Source of the DNA: Muribaculaceae bacterium
GTDB taxonomy: Bacteria > Bacteroidota > Bacteroidia > Bacteroidales > Muribaculaceae
Direction: 5' to 3'
DNA: 43,959 bases
Assembly: GCA_017940245.1 (NCBI GenBank)
Contig: JAGAYZ010000019.1
Location: 1 to 43,959, forward strand
A model generated the notes under the pieces. The model had not been told where the DNA came from, did not search any database, and saw only the letters and a program-made list of their open reading frames with translations. This document shows, one piece after another, positions 16,355 to 23,351 of this stretch. Within the stretch, counting starts at the first letter, position 1; the number at the start of each line of letters is the position of its first letter. A program made the position numbers and the translations under genes.

Positions 16355-17518
16355 ATGATGGAGGAGAACGTAAAGAAATACGATTTTGACCGTGTAGTGC
16401 GATTGGTTATCACGCTGGTAACGGTGGCACTAGGCATTTATGTAATCAACTATCTGTCGCCGGTGTTGCTGCCGTTTGTGATAGGTTTTATTTTAGCCTA
16501 CATCCTCGACCCTTTAGTGGGCTTTTTTCAGAACAAGATGCGCGTACGCAACCGTATGCTCTCGGTCATTCTCACGCTGATGACCGTGGTAGGTGCTGTG
16601 TGGCTGGCGTTGTGGCTACTCATCCCCTACCTCGTGGATGAAATATCTGAAATGGCCAAGATGCTCACCACCTATGCCAAGTCATCATTCAGCGTTCCCT
16701 ACATTCCCGCCGCTGTGCACGATTACATCCGCCAGTATGTAGACGTGCAGCAAATCTACTCGCTGCTCAGCAAGGAGCAATGGATAAAACTGGCCAACCA
16801 GGTGGCCACCGGCACGTGGTCGTTTGTGGGCGGCACGCTCAGCGTGATTCTCAACATTGCCTCGTGGCTCATCGTGCTGCTCTACATGTTCTTTGTGATG
16901 CTCGACTTCGACAAGCTGAGCAAGGGTTTCAAGGGAGCCATACCCAAGAAATACCGCCGCACGGCCTTCAAGGTGATTGGCGACGTGCAGCACACCATGA
17001 GCCGCTACTTCCGCGGCCAGGCCATGGTATCGTTTTTTGTGGGCGTGATTTTTGCCATCGAGTTCTACATCATCGGCCTGCCCATGGCCATCGTGTTCGG
17101 TCTGCTCATCGGCGTGCTCAACATGGTGCCCTATCTGCAACTCATCTCCATCCCTGTGGCGGCATTCCTGTGCCTGGTGGCTTCGGTGGCCACTGGTGGC
17201 AGTTTCTGGGTGCTCTTCGGCTGGTCTTTCGCGGCCTATTGCATCTGCCAGGTGATACAAGACATGGTGCTCATTCCGGCTATCATGAAGTCGGCCATGG
17301 GGCTGAATCCGGCCATTGTGTTCCTCTCGCTCTCGCTGTGGGCCTACGTGCTGGGATTCATCGGCCTGATTATCGCCTTGCCGCTCACCACGCTCATCAT
17401 CAGTTACTACAGCGAATATGTGCTGCATGAGCCTAACCCGTTCAACAAGCCCAAGCCCAAGAAACCGAAAAAGGCTACCATCCCGGCTCAGAACGAAAAC
17501 GCATCTGCCGGCCAGTAG
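16355..17518 (+). CDS. AI-2E family transporter (PerM/YdiK/TqsA-like)
   Basis: 387-residue inner-membrane protein with about eight hydrophobic helices: two near the N-terminus (VIGFILAYILDPLV), a helix around 70-90, a soluble loop of about 60 residues, then a cluster from about 160 to 350. The C-terminal half has the family core (LPMAIVFGLLIGVLNMVPYLQL, then LPLTTLIISYYSEYVL). Members are exporters or cation antiporters; transport of AI-2 has been shown for only some, so the name should not be read as a function here. It has its own promoter and its last 44 bases overlap the convergent pseudouridine synthase gene tail to tail. Confidence 0.9.
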   Translation: MMEENVKKYDFDRVVRLVITLVTVALGIYVINYLSPVLLPFVIGFILAYILDPLVGFFQNKMRVRNRMLSVILTLMTVVGAVWLALWLLIPYLVDEISEMAKMLTTYAKSSFSVPYIPAAVHDYIRQYVDVQQIYSLLSKEQWIKLANQVATGTWSFVGGTLSVILNIASWLIVLLYMFFVMLDFDKLSKGFKGAIPKKYRRTAFKVIGDVQHTMSRYFRGQAMVSFFVGVIFAIEFYIIGLPMAIVFGLLIGVLNMVPYLQLISIPVAAFLCLVASVATGGSFWVLFGWSFAAYCICQVIQDMVLIPAIMKSAMGLNPAIVFLSLSLWAYVLGFIGLIIALPLTTLIISYYSEYVLHEPNPFNKPKPKKPKKATIPAQNENASAGQ

Positions 17519-19130
17519 CCGGATGCACAAAACTGAGACTGGACGCATGCAACATGAGACGCCGCGACGCCGTGCCATAGAGCATGTCGCCCACAATGGG
17601 ACATCCCAGCCCCTGCGGGTGTGAGGCATGCACGCGCAACTGGTGTGTGCGGCCGGTGAGAGGCATGAAAAGCACCCGGGTGATTCCTTCTTCATGATTC
17701 CGGGCCATCACAGCAAAATGGGTCACTGCCCGCTTTCCGTGTTCAACATCTACAACCTGCCGCGGGCGATCTTCGGCGTTAGGCCGCAACGGCAGGTCGA
17801 TGATGCCCCCATCACGATTCACAATACCGGCCAGTTGCGCCACATATTCTTTTCGCACTTCCCGCTCGGCAAATTGCCGTTGCAGTTCTTTGTGAGTGGT
17901 CTTATCTTTGGCAAACACCAGCAACCCTGAGGTTTCCTGGTCGAGCCGGTGCACCAGCATAGGGCCTGCCGCCTCGGGATGAAAGGCCACGAAACGTGTC
18001 AGTGCCGAGTCACTGAGCAACTTCCCCGGTTCCGACAACATTCCCGCCGGCTTGTCCACCACGGTGAGCCACGCATCATCATAGACCTCGACCAATTGTG
18101 CGGTGCACTCATCGGCCAGCACATTCGATTCCACATCCAAGCCCTGCAGCATGAATGAAAGAATGGGCAGACACTTGCTGCGGCATGCCGGATAGTAGTG
18201 TCCGTGATGGCGCACCTCGCCTGCCGGTGATTCGCCCCACCAAAACTCGGCCATGCACACAGGGCGCAGCCGCCTCTCGAAGGCGTACTGCAGCAACTTG
18301 GGCGCGCAGCACTCTCCTGCCCCGCCTGGTGGCACCGCATATCGCGGCTTATTTTCCCGACGGGCATAATCGGCAAATATTTGCGACAACGTCTGACGCT
18401 CGCCACGGGCGTTTTGTACCACGTAGAGGTCAAACAGGCGCTGCTGTAACTGCTCGCTCAGGCGTTTGCGCTGCACTCGCAACTGTGTAATCTCTTCTGT
18501 AGCCGAGGCCAGTCGCTCGTCCAGTACCACCAGCACATCGGCTTGTCGGCGACGCAATCGCTTCATCTCGGCCTTCATGTACTGGCTCTCGCGCACGAGT
18601 GCCTGCTGCTCGGCCGGCGTGAGGACAGACGATTCACGCAGGCTGTGACGGCGTTGGCGCGCTTGCTCGGCCTGTAATTTGAACTGGTCCAGTTCATGTC
18701 GCTGTTGAGCCGCACACTCGTCGCGCTCCTTAATCAAGGCCTGCAGGCCGGGGGCTTGTTGCAGCACGTCGATGCGATGATTGATGGCTGTAATTTCACG
18801 CTCGCCTCGCCTGAACTCGCCTTGCTCATCGAGCAGGTCGTAAATGGGAGGCACAAAGAAGTCATGGCGGTTACTACCGGCCAGATTACCCGAAAACGCC
18901 GCCAGGAAACCCGGTTCGCCACTGCCGTCTTCCACCACCAAGACACCTAGCATCTTGCCCTGTCGCAGTTCGGCAATCCAGTCGACGCGTGAAGCCACAT
19001 ACCGCTTCACTTGCTCGGCGGCTGCTACACTGAGCGGATGGGGCACATAATGGAATGGCCATGTAAACTGCCGGGGCCGCTCAATGGCAGCCACATCCTC
19101 ATCAAACCGATGTAGTTTCTCATCATTCAT
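17475..19130 (-). CDS. RluA-family pseudouridine synthase with long N-terminal extension
   Basis: 551 residues. Residues about 345-545 are the RluA catalytic domain: VVDKPAGMLSEPG, the motif HRLDQETSGLLVFAKD with the catalytic Asp, PLTGRTHQLRVHA and GCPIVGDMLYG. It isomerises uridine to pseudouridine in rRNA or tRNA. The N-terminal 340 residues are not found in E. coli RluA: a domain starting FTWPFHYVPHPLS, a stretch of about 120 residues rich in Arg, Glu and Gln predicted as coiled coil (from about 135 to 255), and a segment with CCAPKLLQYAF. This long form occurs across Bacteroidetes. Start: ATG at 19130, with a -7-like TAATTTTG only 4 bases upstream. Confidence 0.92.
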   Translation of the reverse strand: MNDEKLHRFDEDVAAIERPRQFTWPFHYVPHPLSVAAAEQVKRYVASRVDWIAELRQGKMLGVLVVEDGSGEPGFLAAFSGNLAGSNRHDFFVPPIYDLLDEQGEFRRGEREITAINHRIDVLQQAPGLQALIKERDECAAQQRHELDQFKLQAEQARQRRHSLRESSVLTPAEQQALVRESQYMKAEMKRLRRRQADVLVVLDERLASATEEITQLRVQRKRLSEQLQQRLFDLYVVQNARGERQTLSQIFADYARRENKPRYAVPPGGAGECCAPKLLQYAFERRLRPVCMAEFWWGESPAGEVRHHGHYYPACRSKCLPILSFMLQGLDVESNVLADECTAQLVEVYDDAWLTVVDKPAGMLSEPGKLLSDSALTRFVAFHPEAAGPMLVHRLDQETSGLLVFAKDKTTHKELQRQFAEREVRKEYVAQLAGIVNRDGGIIDLPLRPNAEDRPRQVVDVEHGKRAVTHFAVMARNHEEGITRVLFMPLTGRTHQLRVHASHPQGLGCPIVGDMLYGTASRRLMLHASSLSFVHPATGRQMRFRSEPGW

Positions 19131-19254
19131 CTTGCAAAATTAACGTTTTTTCTTCACTCTTCCACTATCAGTGCTGCATCAAAACAGTCAACTTGTGTTA
19201 ATGTAAACAAATTAAAAAGAGTGTTAATTCTCAAAGGAGGTAAAAGGAGGAATT

Positions 19255-19286
19255 ATTGCATAACAAATCAAAATTGTGTAATTTTG
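19255..19286 (+). promoter_or_regulatory. probable promoter of the Sel1/TonB_C gene
   Basis: ATTG (19255-19258), 20 bases, TAATTTTG (19279-19286). The leader is about 105 bases. Just upstream (19234-19250) lie two AGGAGG copies with no start codon behind them. Confidence 0.55.
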
Positions 19287-19394
19287 TAAAAATCATGTAA
19301 CAGTTTCCATACTATAGCTACATTTTGCAATTTTACCCCCTATAAAATCGCACAGAAGACTAAACACCAATTCATTAACTAAAATATTTTCACT

Positions 19395-20135
19395 ATGAGA
19401 CAGTTTCTACTACCCAAATGGATGGCAACAGAACTGCTGACCCTATTGCTCGCAATGCTGTGCCCACTTGCTGCACAAGCCACCACGGCAACGGTTACTC
19501 ATTTCAGCATTTCCGATGAAGAGAGAATAGACTCGGTGAAAGCAGCAGAATTTAACCAAGTGTTGCTCGACGCGCTTCATGGCGATGCACAGGCGCAATA
19601 CATCGTGGGCTACCGCTACTATTATGGCCGAGGCATTGACCCTGATGCCAGCAAGGCTATCGCTTTTCTTTCGCGAGCTGTCGCACAGGAGCATCAAGCC
19701 GCCAGCGAGCTGCTCAAGCAAGTTCTCGACAAGGCTAACGGCGGTGACCGTACACGGTTCACAGCCGCCGAACTGGAAACAATCGACTCTATCTCGGCAT
19801 CAAGCACACGAAACGACGATGTGCACATATCGGCCGAGGTGATGCCTTGTTACCCTGGAGGACTCAACGAACTGGTTAGGTTTCTTTCAACAAATATCCA
19901 GTATCCCGAAGAAGCCCGACAACGTAAAATTGAGGGCCGTGTGCTGCTAAGAATCGTGATTGACAAAACCGGAAACGTTGAAGACGTGATGGTGATGCAA
20001 CCGGTAGACGAACTACTCGATCAGGAAGCCGTGCGGGTGTGCAAAATGCTGCCTCGCTTTGAGCCGGGCGTAGTGAATGGAAAGGCTGTGAGAGTGTGGT
20101 ACACGCTTCCCATCAGTTTCAAACTGACCGATTGA
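19395..20135 (+). CDS. periplasmic protein with Sel1-type repeat and TonB C-terminal domain
   Basis: 246 residues. A signal peptide or N-terminal membrane anchor (about 10-30) precedes a Sel1-like alpha-helical repeat (AQYIVGYRYYYGRGIDPDASKAIAFLSRA). The last 95 residues are a TonB_C domain: PCYPGGLNELVRFLSTNIQYPEEA, then GRVLLRIVIDKTGNVEDV and FEPGVVNGKAVRVWYTLPI. Classic TonB has a Pro-rich spacer that reaches the outer membrane, and none is present, so this is not an ordinary energy transducer. Many Bacteroidetes TonB_C proteins of this kind are of unknown use and may bind TonB boxes or peptidoglycan. Confidence 0.85.
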   Translation: MRQFLLPKWMATELLTLLLAMLCPLAAQATTATVTHFSISDEERIDSVKAAEFNQVLLDALHGDAQAQYIVGYRYYYGRGIDPDASKAIAFLSRAVAQEHQAASELLKQVLDKANGGDRTRFTAAELETIDSISASSTRNDDVHISAEVMPCYPGGLNELVRFLSTNIQYPEEARQRKIEGRVLLRIVIDKTGNVEDVMVMQPVDELLDQEAVRVCKMLPRFEPGVVNGKAVRVWYTLPISFKLTD

Positions 20136-20209
20136 CACCCCGCGGCGTCGATAGGTGATGTTGCGGCATCGAAAAAAGAGTGACAAAAGAACCGTCACTA
20201 TGTCACACA

Positions 20210-21241
20210 CTAGCGCATGATTTCGCGCAGATTGGTGGTGACGTTGAGCATGAGTGTTGTGGCTCCTGTGTGGGGTTGCGCAAAGGCAACGCCAAAACCG
20301 AACGCCTTGACCTTAATGCCGGCTCCCACCGAAAAACCCGAAAGAAAACTGCGCTGATAAGACGACATGTCGGTGCGCGTCTTGTAGTTATATCCTAGTG
20401 CAATATAGGTGTTCTTGTTAGGCAAGAACTCCAGTCCCAGCACCAAGTGGCGCATGAGATTGCTGCCGAATCCGTTCTTTTTAATCAGAACCGATTCGGC
20501 ATTGTTTTTGTCGGCAGGCACATAATAGGGCAGATACCACTTGGTGAGATGGTGTGCCGTGAGCGATGCACGGAACGGGGTGCCGTTGATGTGCTTGGTC
20601 ACTCCCAGCAGCACATCCACGGGCAACTTGTCGCGATGGTCGGCAAACTTTTTGATTTGTCCGCCCAGATTGGTCACCACCAAAGATGCCGAGATGTCGT
20701 AGACCGGGTCGTAATAGTTCACACCAATATCCACGCCCAGCGCTCCGGCAGTGTAGTCTTCATATTTAGAATAAAGATACTTGGCCGTGATGCCGCCACG
20801 AAAAAACTCGCTGATGTCGTGACTGTAGGTAAAGCCCACAGCTATATCGCTGGCGCTGAACGACCCGGTTTTTACACCGGTGATGTCATAGCCTTCCATG
20901 GAACCATAGCCAAAGTACTGGATGCCGGCCGACCAAGCCCCATGCTCACCCGATTTGTGGGCAAACCGCGCTCCGGCAAAGTTGCTGCCTCCCAAGTAAC
21001 GCATGTAATTCAGGCCTATCTGCCTGTCGTTCTCCGGTCCCAGCAGAGCCGGATTCTGGGTGGTGAGGTTTATGTCGTCGTCAATCACCGACACATTGCA
21101 GCCTCCCAGGGCGTAGGCGTGGGCCGACGGAGTTACGTTCAAGAAATTGTAGGCCTTGGTGCCGTCTTGCGCCGCAACTGCAGGTGCCAGCAGAGCGATG
21201 ATGAATAATAGGATATATGTGGTAAGCCTGTTCACTGTCAT
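20210..21241 (-). CDS. porQ: type IX secretion system protein PorQ
   Basis: 343-residue outer-membrane beta-barrel of the type IX secretion system; in Porphyromonas gingivalis PorQ works with PorU, PorV and PorZ in the attachment complex that cleaves sorting signals and fixes cargo to A-LPS. A signal peptide (1-24) is followed by YNFLNVTPSAHAYALGG, IDDDINLTTQNPALLGPE, LNYMRYLGG, YNYKTRTDMSSYQRSFLSGFS and AQPHTGATTLMLNV, all typical of the PorQ family, and the length is normal. It supports the view that this organism sorts proteins with C-terminal tails such as those encoded at 7496-8197 and 37944-39221. Confidence 0.93.
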   Translation of the reverse strand: MTVNRLTTYILLFIIALLAPAVAAQDGTKAYNFLNVTPSAHAYALGGCNVSVIDDDINLTTQNPALLGPENDRQIGLNYMRYLGGSNFAGARFAHKSGEHGAWSAGIQYFGYGSMEGYDITGVKTGSFSASDIAVGFTYSHDISEFFRGGITAKYLYSKYEDYTAGALGVDIGVNYYDPVYDISASLVVTNLGGQIKKFADHRDKLPVDVLLGVTKHINGTPFRASLTAHHLTKWYLPYYVPADKNNAESVLIKKNGFGSNLMRHLVLGLEFLPNKNTYIALGYNYKTRTDMSSYQRSFLSGFSVGAGIKVKAFGFGVAFAQPHTGATTLMLNVTTNLREIMR

Positions 21242-21381
21242 GACTATATGGGATTGTTATTACAAATAACGCACGAGCCAGCCATTCTAGTATAATCGTT
21301 TACAATTTTTTTTAACTGAAGCATGAAATCGTAAAAATAGATGAAACATTATTAATCATTTACAAATATAAATGCGTTTTT

Positions 21382-21412
21382 ATTGACAATTGCAAATTCT
21401 GATATATATTTG
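21382..21412 (+). promoter_or_regulatory. probable promoter of the TonB_C lipoprotein gene
   Basis: ATTG (21382-21385), 19 bases, TATATTTG (21405-21412), leaving a leader of about 20 bases. A minus-strand TATATTTG (21370-21363) with TTTG at 21396-21393 overlaps it and could serve porQ, so the two genes may share a divergent promoter region. Confidence 0.5.
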
Positions 21413-21435
21413 CGGCAAGTATTGAAATTAGTGCT

Positions 21436-21882
21436 ATGTTAAAGACACGTTTATCCATAACGCTGGTATTTGCCATGTGTGCGGTAATGGCCTGCCTGGG
21501 TCAAGTGCGCCATGTGACCACCATGAGCCCGTCATCGCCAGGAAGGCCCTCGAGCGGCGTGGAAGTCTATGAGTTTGACTACGTAGATGTGCAGCCGCAG
21601 TTTCCGGGCGGTGAGCATGGACTTATCAACTACGTCAACAAGACGCGTGTCTACCCCTATCATGCCTACAAGAACAAGGTGCAGGGACGCGTGCTGTGCA
21701 GTTTCATTGTGGGCACCGACGGTCGTGTGAGCAACGTTCGCGTGATACGCGGTGCTGGCGACGAGGCACTCAACCGCGAGGCCATGCGCGTCATCGCCGA
21801 GATGCCCCGCTGGACAGTGGGCAAAGTGGGCGGCATGGCCGTGCCGGTGCGTGTAGTACTCCCTATCGCATTCAGACTTTAA
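21436..21882 (+). CDS. TonB C-terminal domain protein, probable lipoprotein
   Basis: 148 residues. The N-terminus has a hydrophobic stretch ending in VMAC (Cys at 20), a plausible lipobox. The TonB_C domain fills most of the rest: QPQFPGGEHGLINYVNKTRVYPYHA, then GRVLCSFIVGTDGRVSNVRVI, LNREAMRVIAEMPRW and VPVRVVLPIAF. No Pro-rich spacer is present, so it cannot span the periplasm like TonB. It ends inside the last 11 bases of the convergent rsmD gene. Role unknown; it is one of two such domains flanking porQ. Confidence 0.83.
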   Translation: MLKTRLSITLVFAMCAVMACLGQVRHVTTMSPSSPGRPSSGVEVYEFDYVDVQPQFPGGEHGLINYVNKTRVYPYHAYKNKVQGRVLCSFIVGTDGRVSNVRVIRGAGDEALNREAMRVIAEMPRWTVGKVGGMAVPVRVVLPIAFRL

Positions 21883-22405
21883 AAATCGAGAAATTCACTT
21901 TTCCATATAGGCGATGCTGCAGCAGTTGCGGCATGGCCGTGAAATCGTTGGCTTTGCTGTGCTCAACGATGACCAGTGTGCCCGGTTTCACCATTGCTGA
22001 ATTAAGAATGAGCTCGGGCAGTTGTGGCAATTGCGGCAAGTCGTAGGGGGGGTCGGCAAAGATGACATCAAATTGCTGGCGGCATGAGCCGATGAAACGG
22101 AACACGTCGCCCTTGATAACGGTCATGTTCTCTTCACCGAGCTGTTTTTTCACTTTCTGGATGAAATTGAACTGAGTCGCAGCCTTTTCTACACTGGTGA
22201 CACTGGCACAACCTCGAGAGACAAACTCAAAACTGATGGCTCCCGTACCGGCAAACAAGTCCAGTACAGTGATGTCCTCAAAGTCGATGAGATTGTTCAA
22301 CACGTTAAACAAGTTCTCGCGCGCCATGTCGGTAGTTGGGCGCGCGGTGATATTGGTGGGCACGTCGAAGCGCCGACGGCCATATTTTCCGCTTATGATT
22401 CGCAT
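21872..22405 (-). CDS. rsmD: 16S rRNA (guanine(966)-N2)-methyltransferase RsmD
   Basis: 177-residue SAM-dependent enzyme that methylates N2 of G966 in 16S rRNA during 30S assembly. It begins MRIISGKYGRR, as in the family, then ARPTTDMARENLFNVL, the SAM-binding VLDLFAGTGAISFE and the catalytic DPPY at about residue 122. Its ATG overlaps the stop of the upstream DUF3822 gene by 13 bases, the usual Bacteroidetes pairing. Confidence 0.96.
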   Translation of the reverse strand: MRIISGKYGRRRFDVPTNITARPTTDMARENLFNVLNNLIDFEDITVLDLFAGTGAISFEFVSRGCASVTSVEKAATQFNFIQKVKKQLGEENMTVIKGDVFRFIGSCRQQFDVIFADPPYDLPQLPQLPELILNSAMVKPGTLVIVEHSKANDFTAMPQLLQHRLYGKVNFSIFKV

Positions 22406-23229
22406 GTGGCAAGAAGGATTAAGTCCAATGGAGCCGTCAAGGCCTGGTCGCCCAGCCGCATGGCTGCGGCAGGATAAATGGCTGGCATTACATATCGCAC
22501 ATACTTACGCAGCAATGGTGCCATTTCGTCCTTGAGCTGCTTGTCGCCGGTGAGTTGGATTTCGTCGGTGAGTGGGTCCAGATCAAAGCTATTCCACGTG
22601 TGCAACGCGAGAAAAGCGGCATCGGTAGCATTGCGCAAGGGGAAACTATTGGCCAGCAACGTGTCGCCTTTACGATAGACCACCATGTCCATGTAGTCTT
22701 GATGCAAGTTGATAAACATGCGTGATATGCCCGAACCGTCATTCAGCCGCTTGAAATGTTCACACAAAGGATAGAGATGGTGCACCACCGGAGCCGTGCT
22801 GAACGTGCGCTGCAAAAAACTATACATGCCGCGTGGCAAGCCATAGGTCACTGCCACACCGCATTGCGGCAGCGAGCAGCTGAGCACGTCACAATCATCG
22901 GCAGGATACATGGTGGTGAAAACCTGCTCGGCCTGTTCTTCATCTTGGGCCACAGCCGGCGGAACTACCACAAAATGAGGGGCGGCAGCCACAATGTCCA
23001 CGCGACCGTAATCGTCAAGCAAAACAGGATTATCATACACTGCGTTCTCTAGAGCCGCAATCCAGCTGGTGGCAGGTTTGAGGGGTATTTCGCGAGCGAT
23101 GAGCGAGTTTTCCTGAGCCGGCGTGAAGAGAATAAATTGCAGGCGACGCTCACCCACGGCAAGCATGAGCGTCCACAATTCGGGACGCTTGACCGTGATG
23201 TCGTCAGTGACAGTGGATAGGTTGCTCAT
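22393..23229 (-). CDS. DUF3822 family protein
   Basis: 278 residues from the ATG at 23229, chosen because the 26 extra residues of the longer frame are not family sequence. DUF3822 proteins of Bacteroidetes are predicted to have an actin/hexokinase-like ATPase fold and are encoded directly before rsmD, as here. Visible segments include LWTLMLAVGERRLQFILF near the start, FINLHQDYMDMVVYRKGDTLLANSF in the second half and the C-terminal LPLRKY-like region (LLRKYVRYVMP). No catalytic role is known. Confidence 0.85.
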   Translation of the reverse strand: MSNLSTVTDDITVKRPELWTLMLAVGERRLQFILFTPAQENSLIAREIPLKPATSWIAALENAVYDNPVLLDDYGRVDIVAAAPHFVVVPPAVAQDEEQAEQVFTTMYPADDCDVLSCSLPQCGVAVTYGLPRGMYSFLQRTFSTAPVVHHLYPLCEHFKRLNDGSGISRMFINLHQDYMDMVVYRKGDTLLANSFPLRNATDAAFLALHTWNSFDLDPLTDEIQLTGDKQLKDEMAPLLRKYVRYVMPAIYPAAAMRLGDQALTAPLDLILLATCES

Positions 23230-23292
23230 AGGTGATAACTTTGCTGCAAAGGTAGTGATTTTTGACGTACTGATGAAAAAAAGCGCCAAAAA

Positions 23293-23324
23293 GATGCTCG
23301 CTGACACACAATACAGCGAGCATC
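23293..23324 (-). terminator. intrinsic terminator of glnN
   Basis: A perfect 11-base-pair stem (GATGCTCGCTG and its complement) with a 10-base loop, 28 bases past the glnN stop. On the minus strand it is followed by TTTTTGG and then a T7 run. Confidence 0.85.
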
Positions 23325-23351
23325 CCTATTTATAAACTGAGCGTGAAACAA

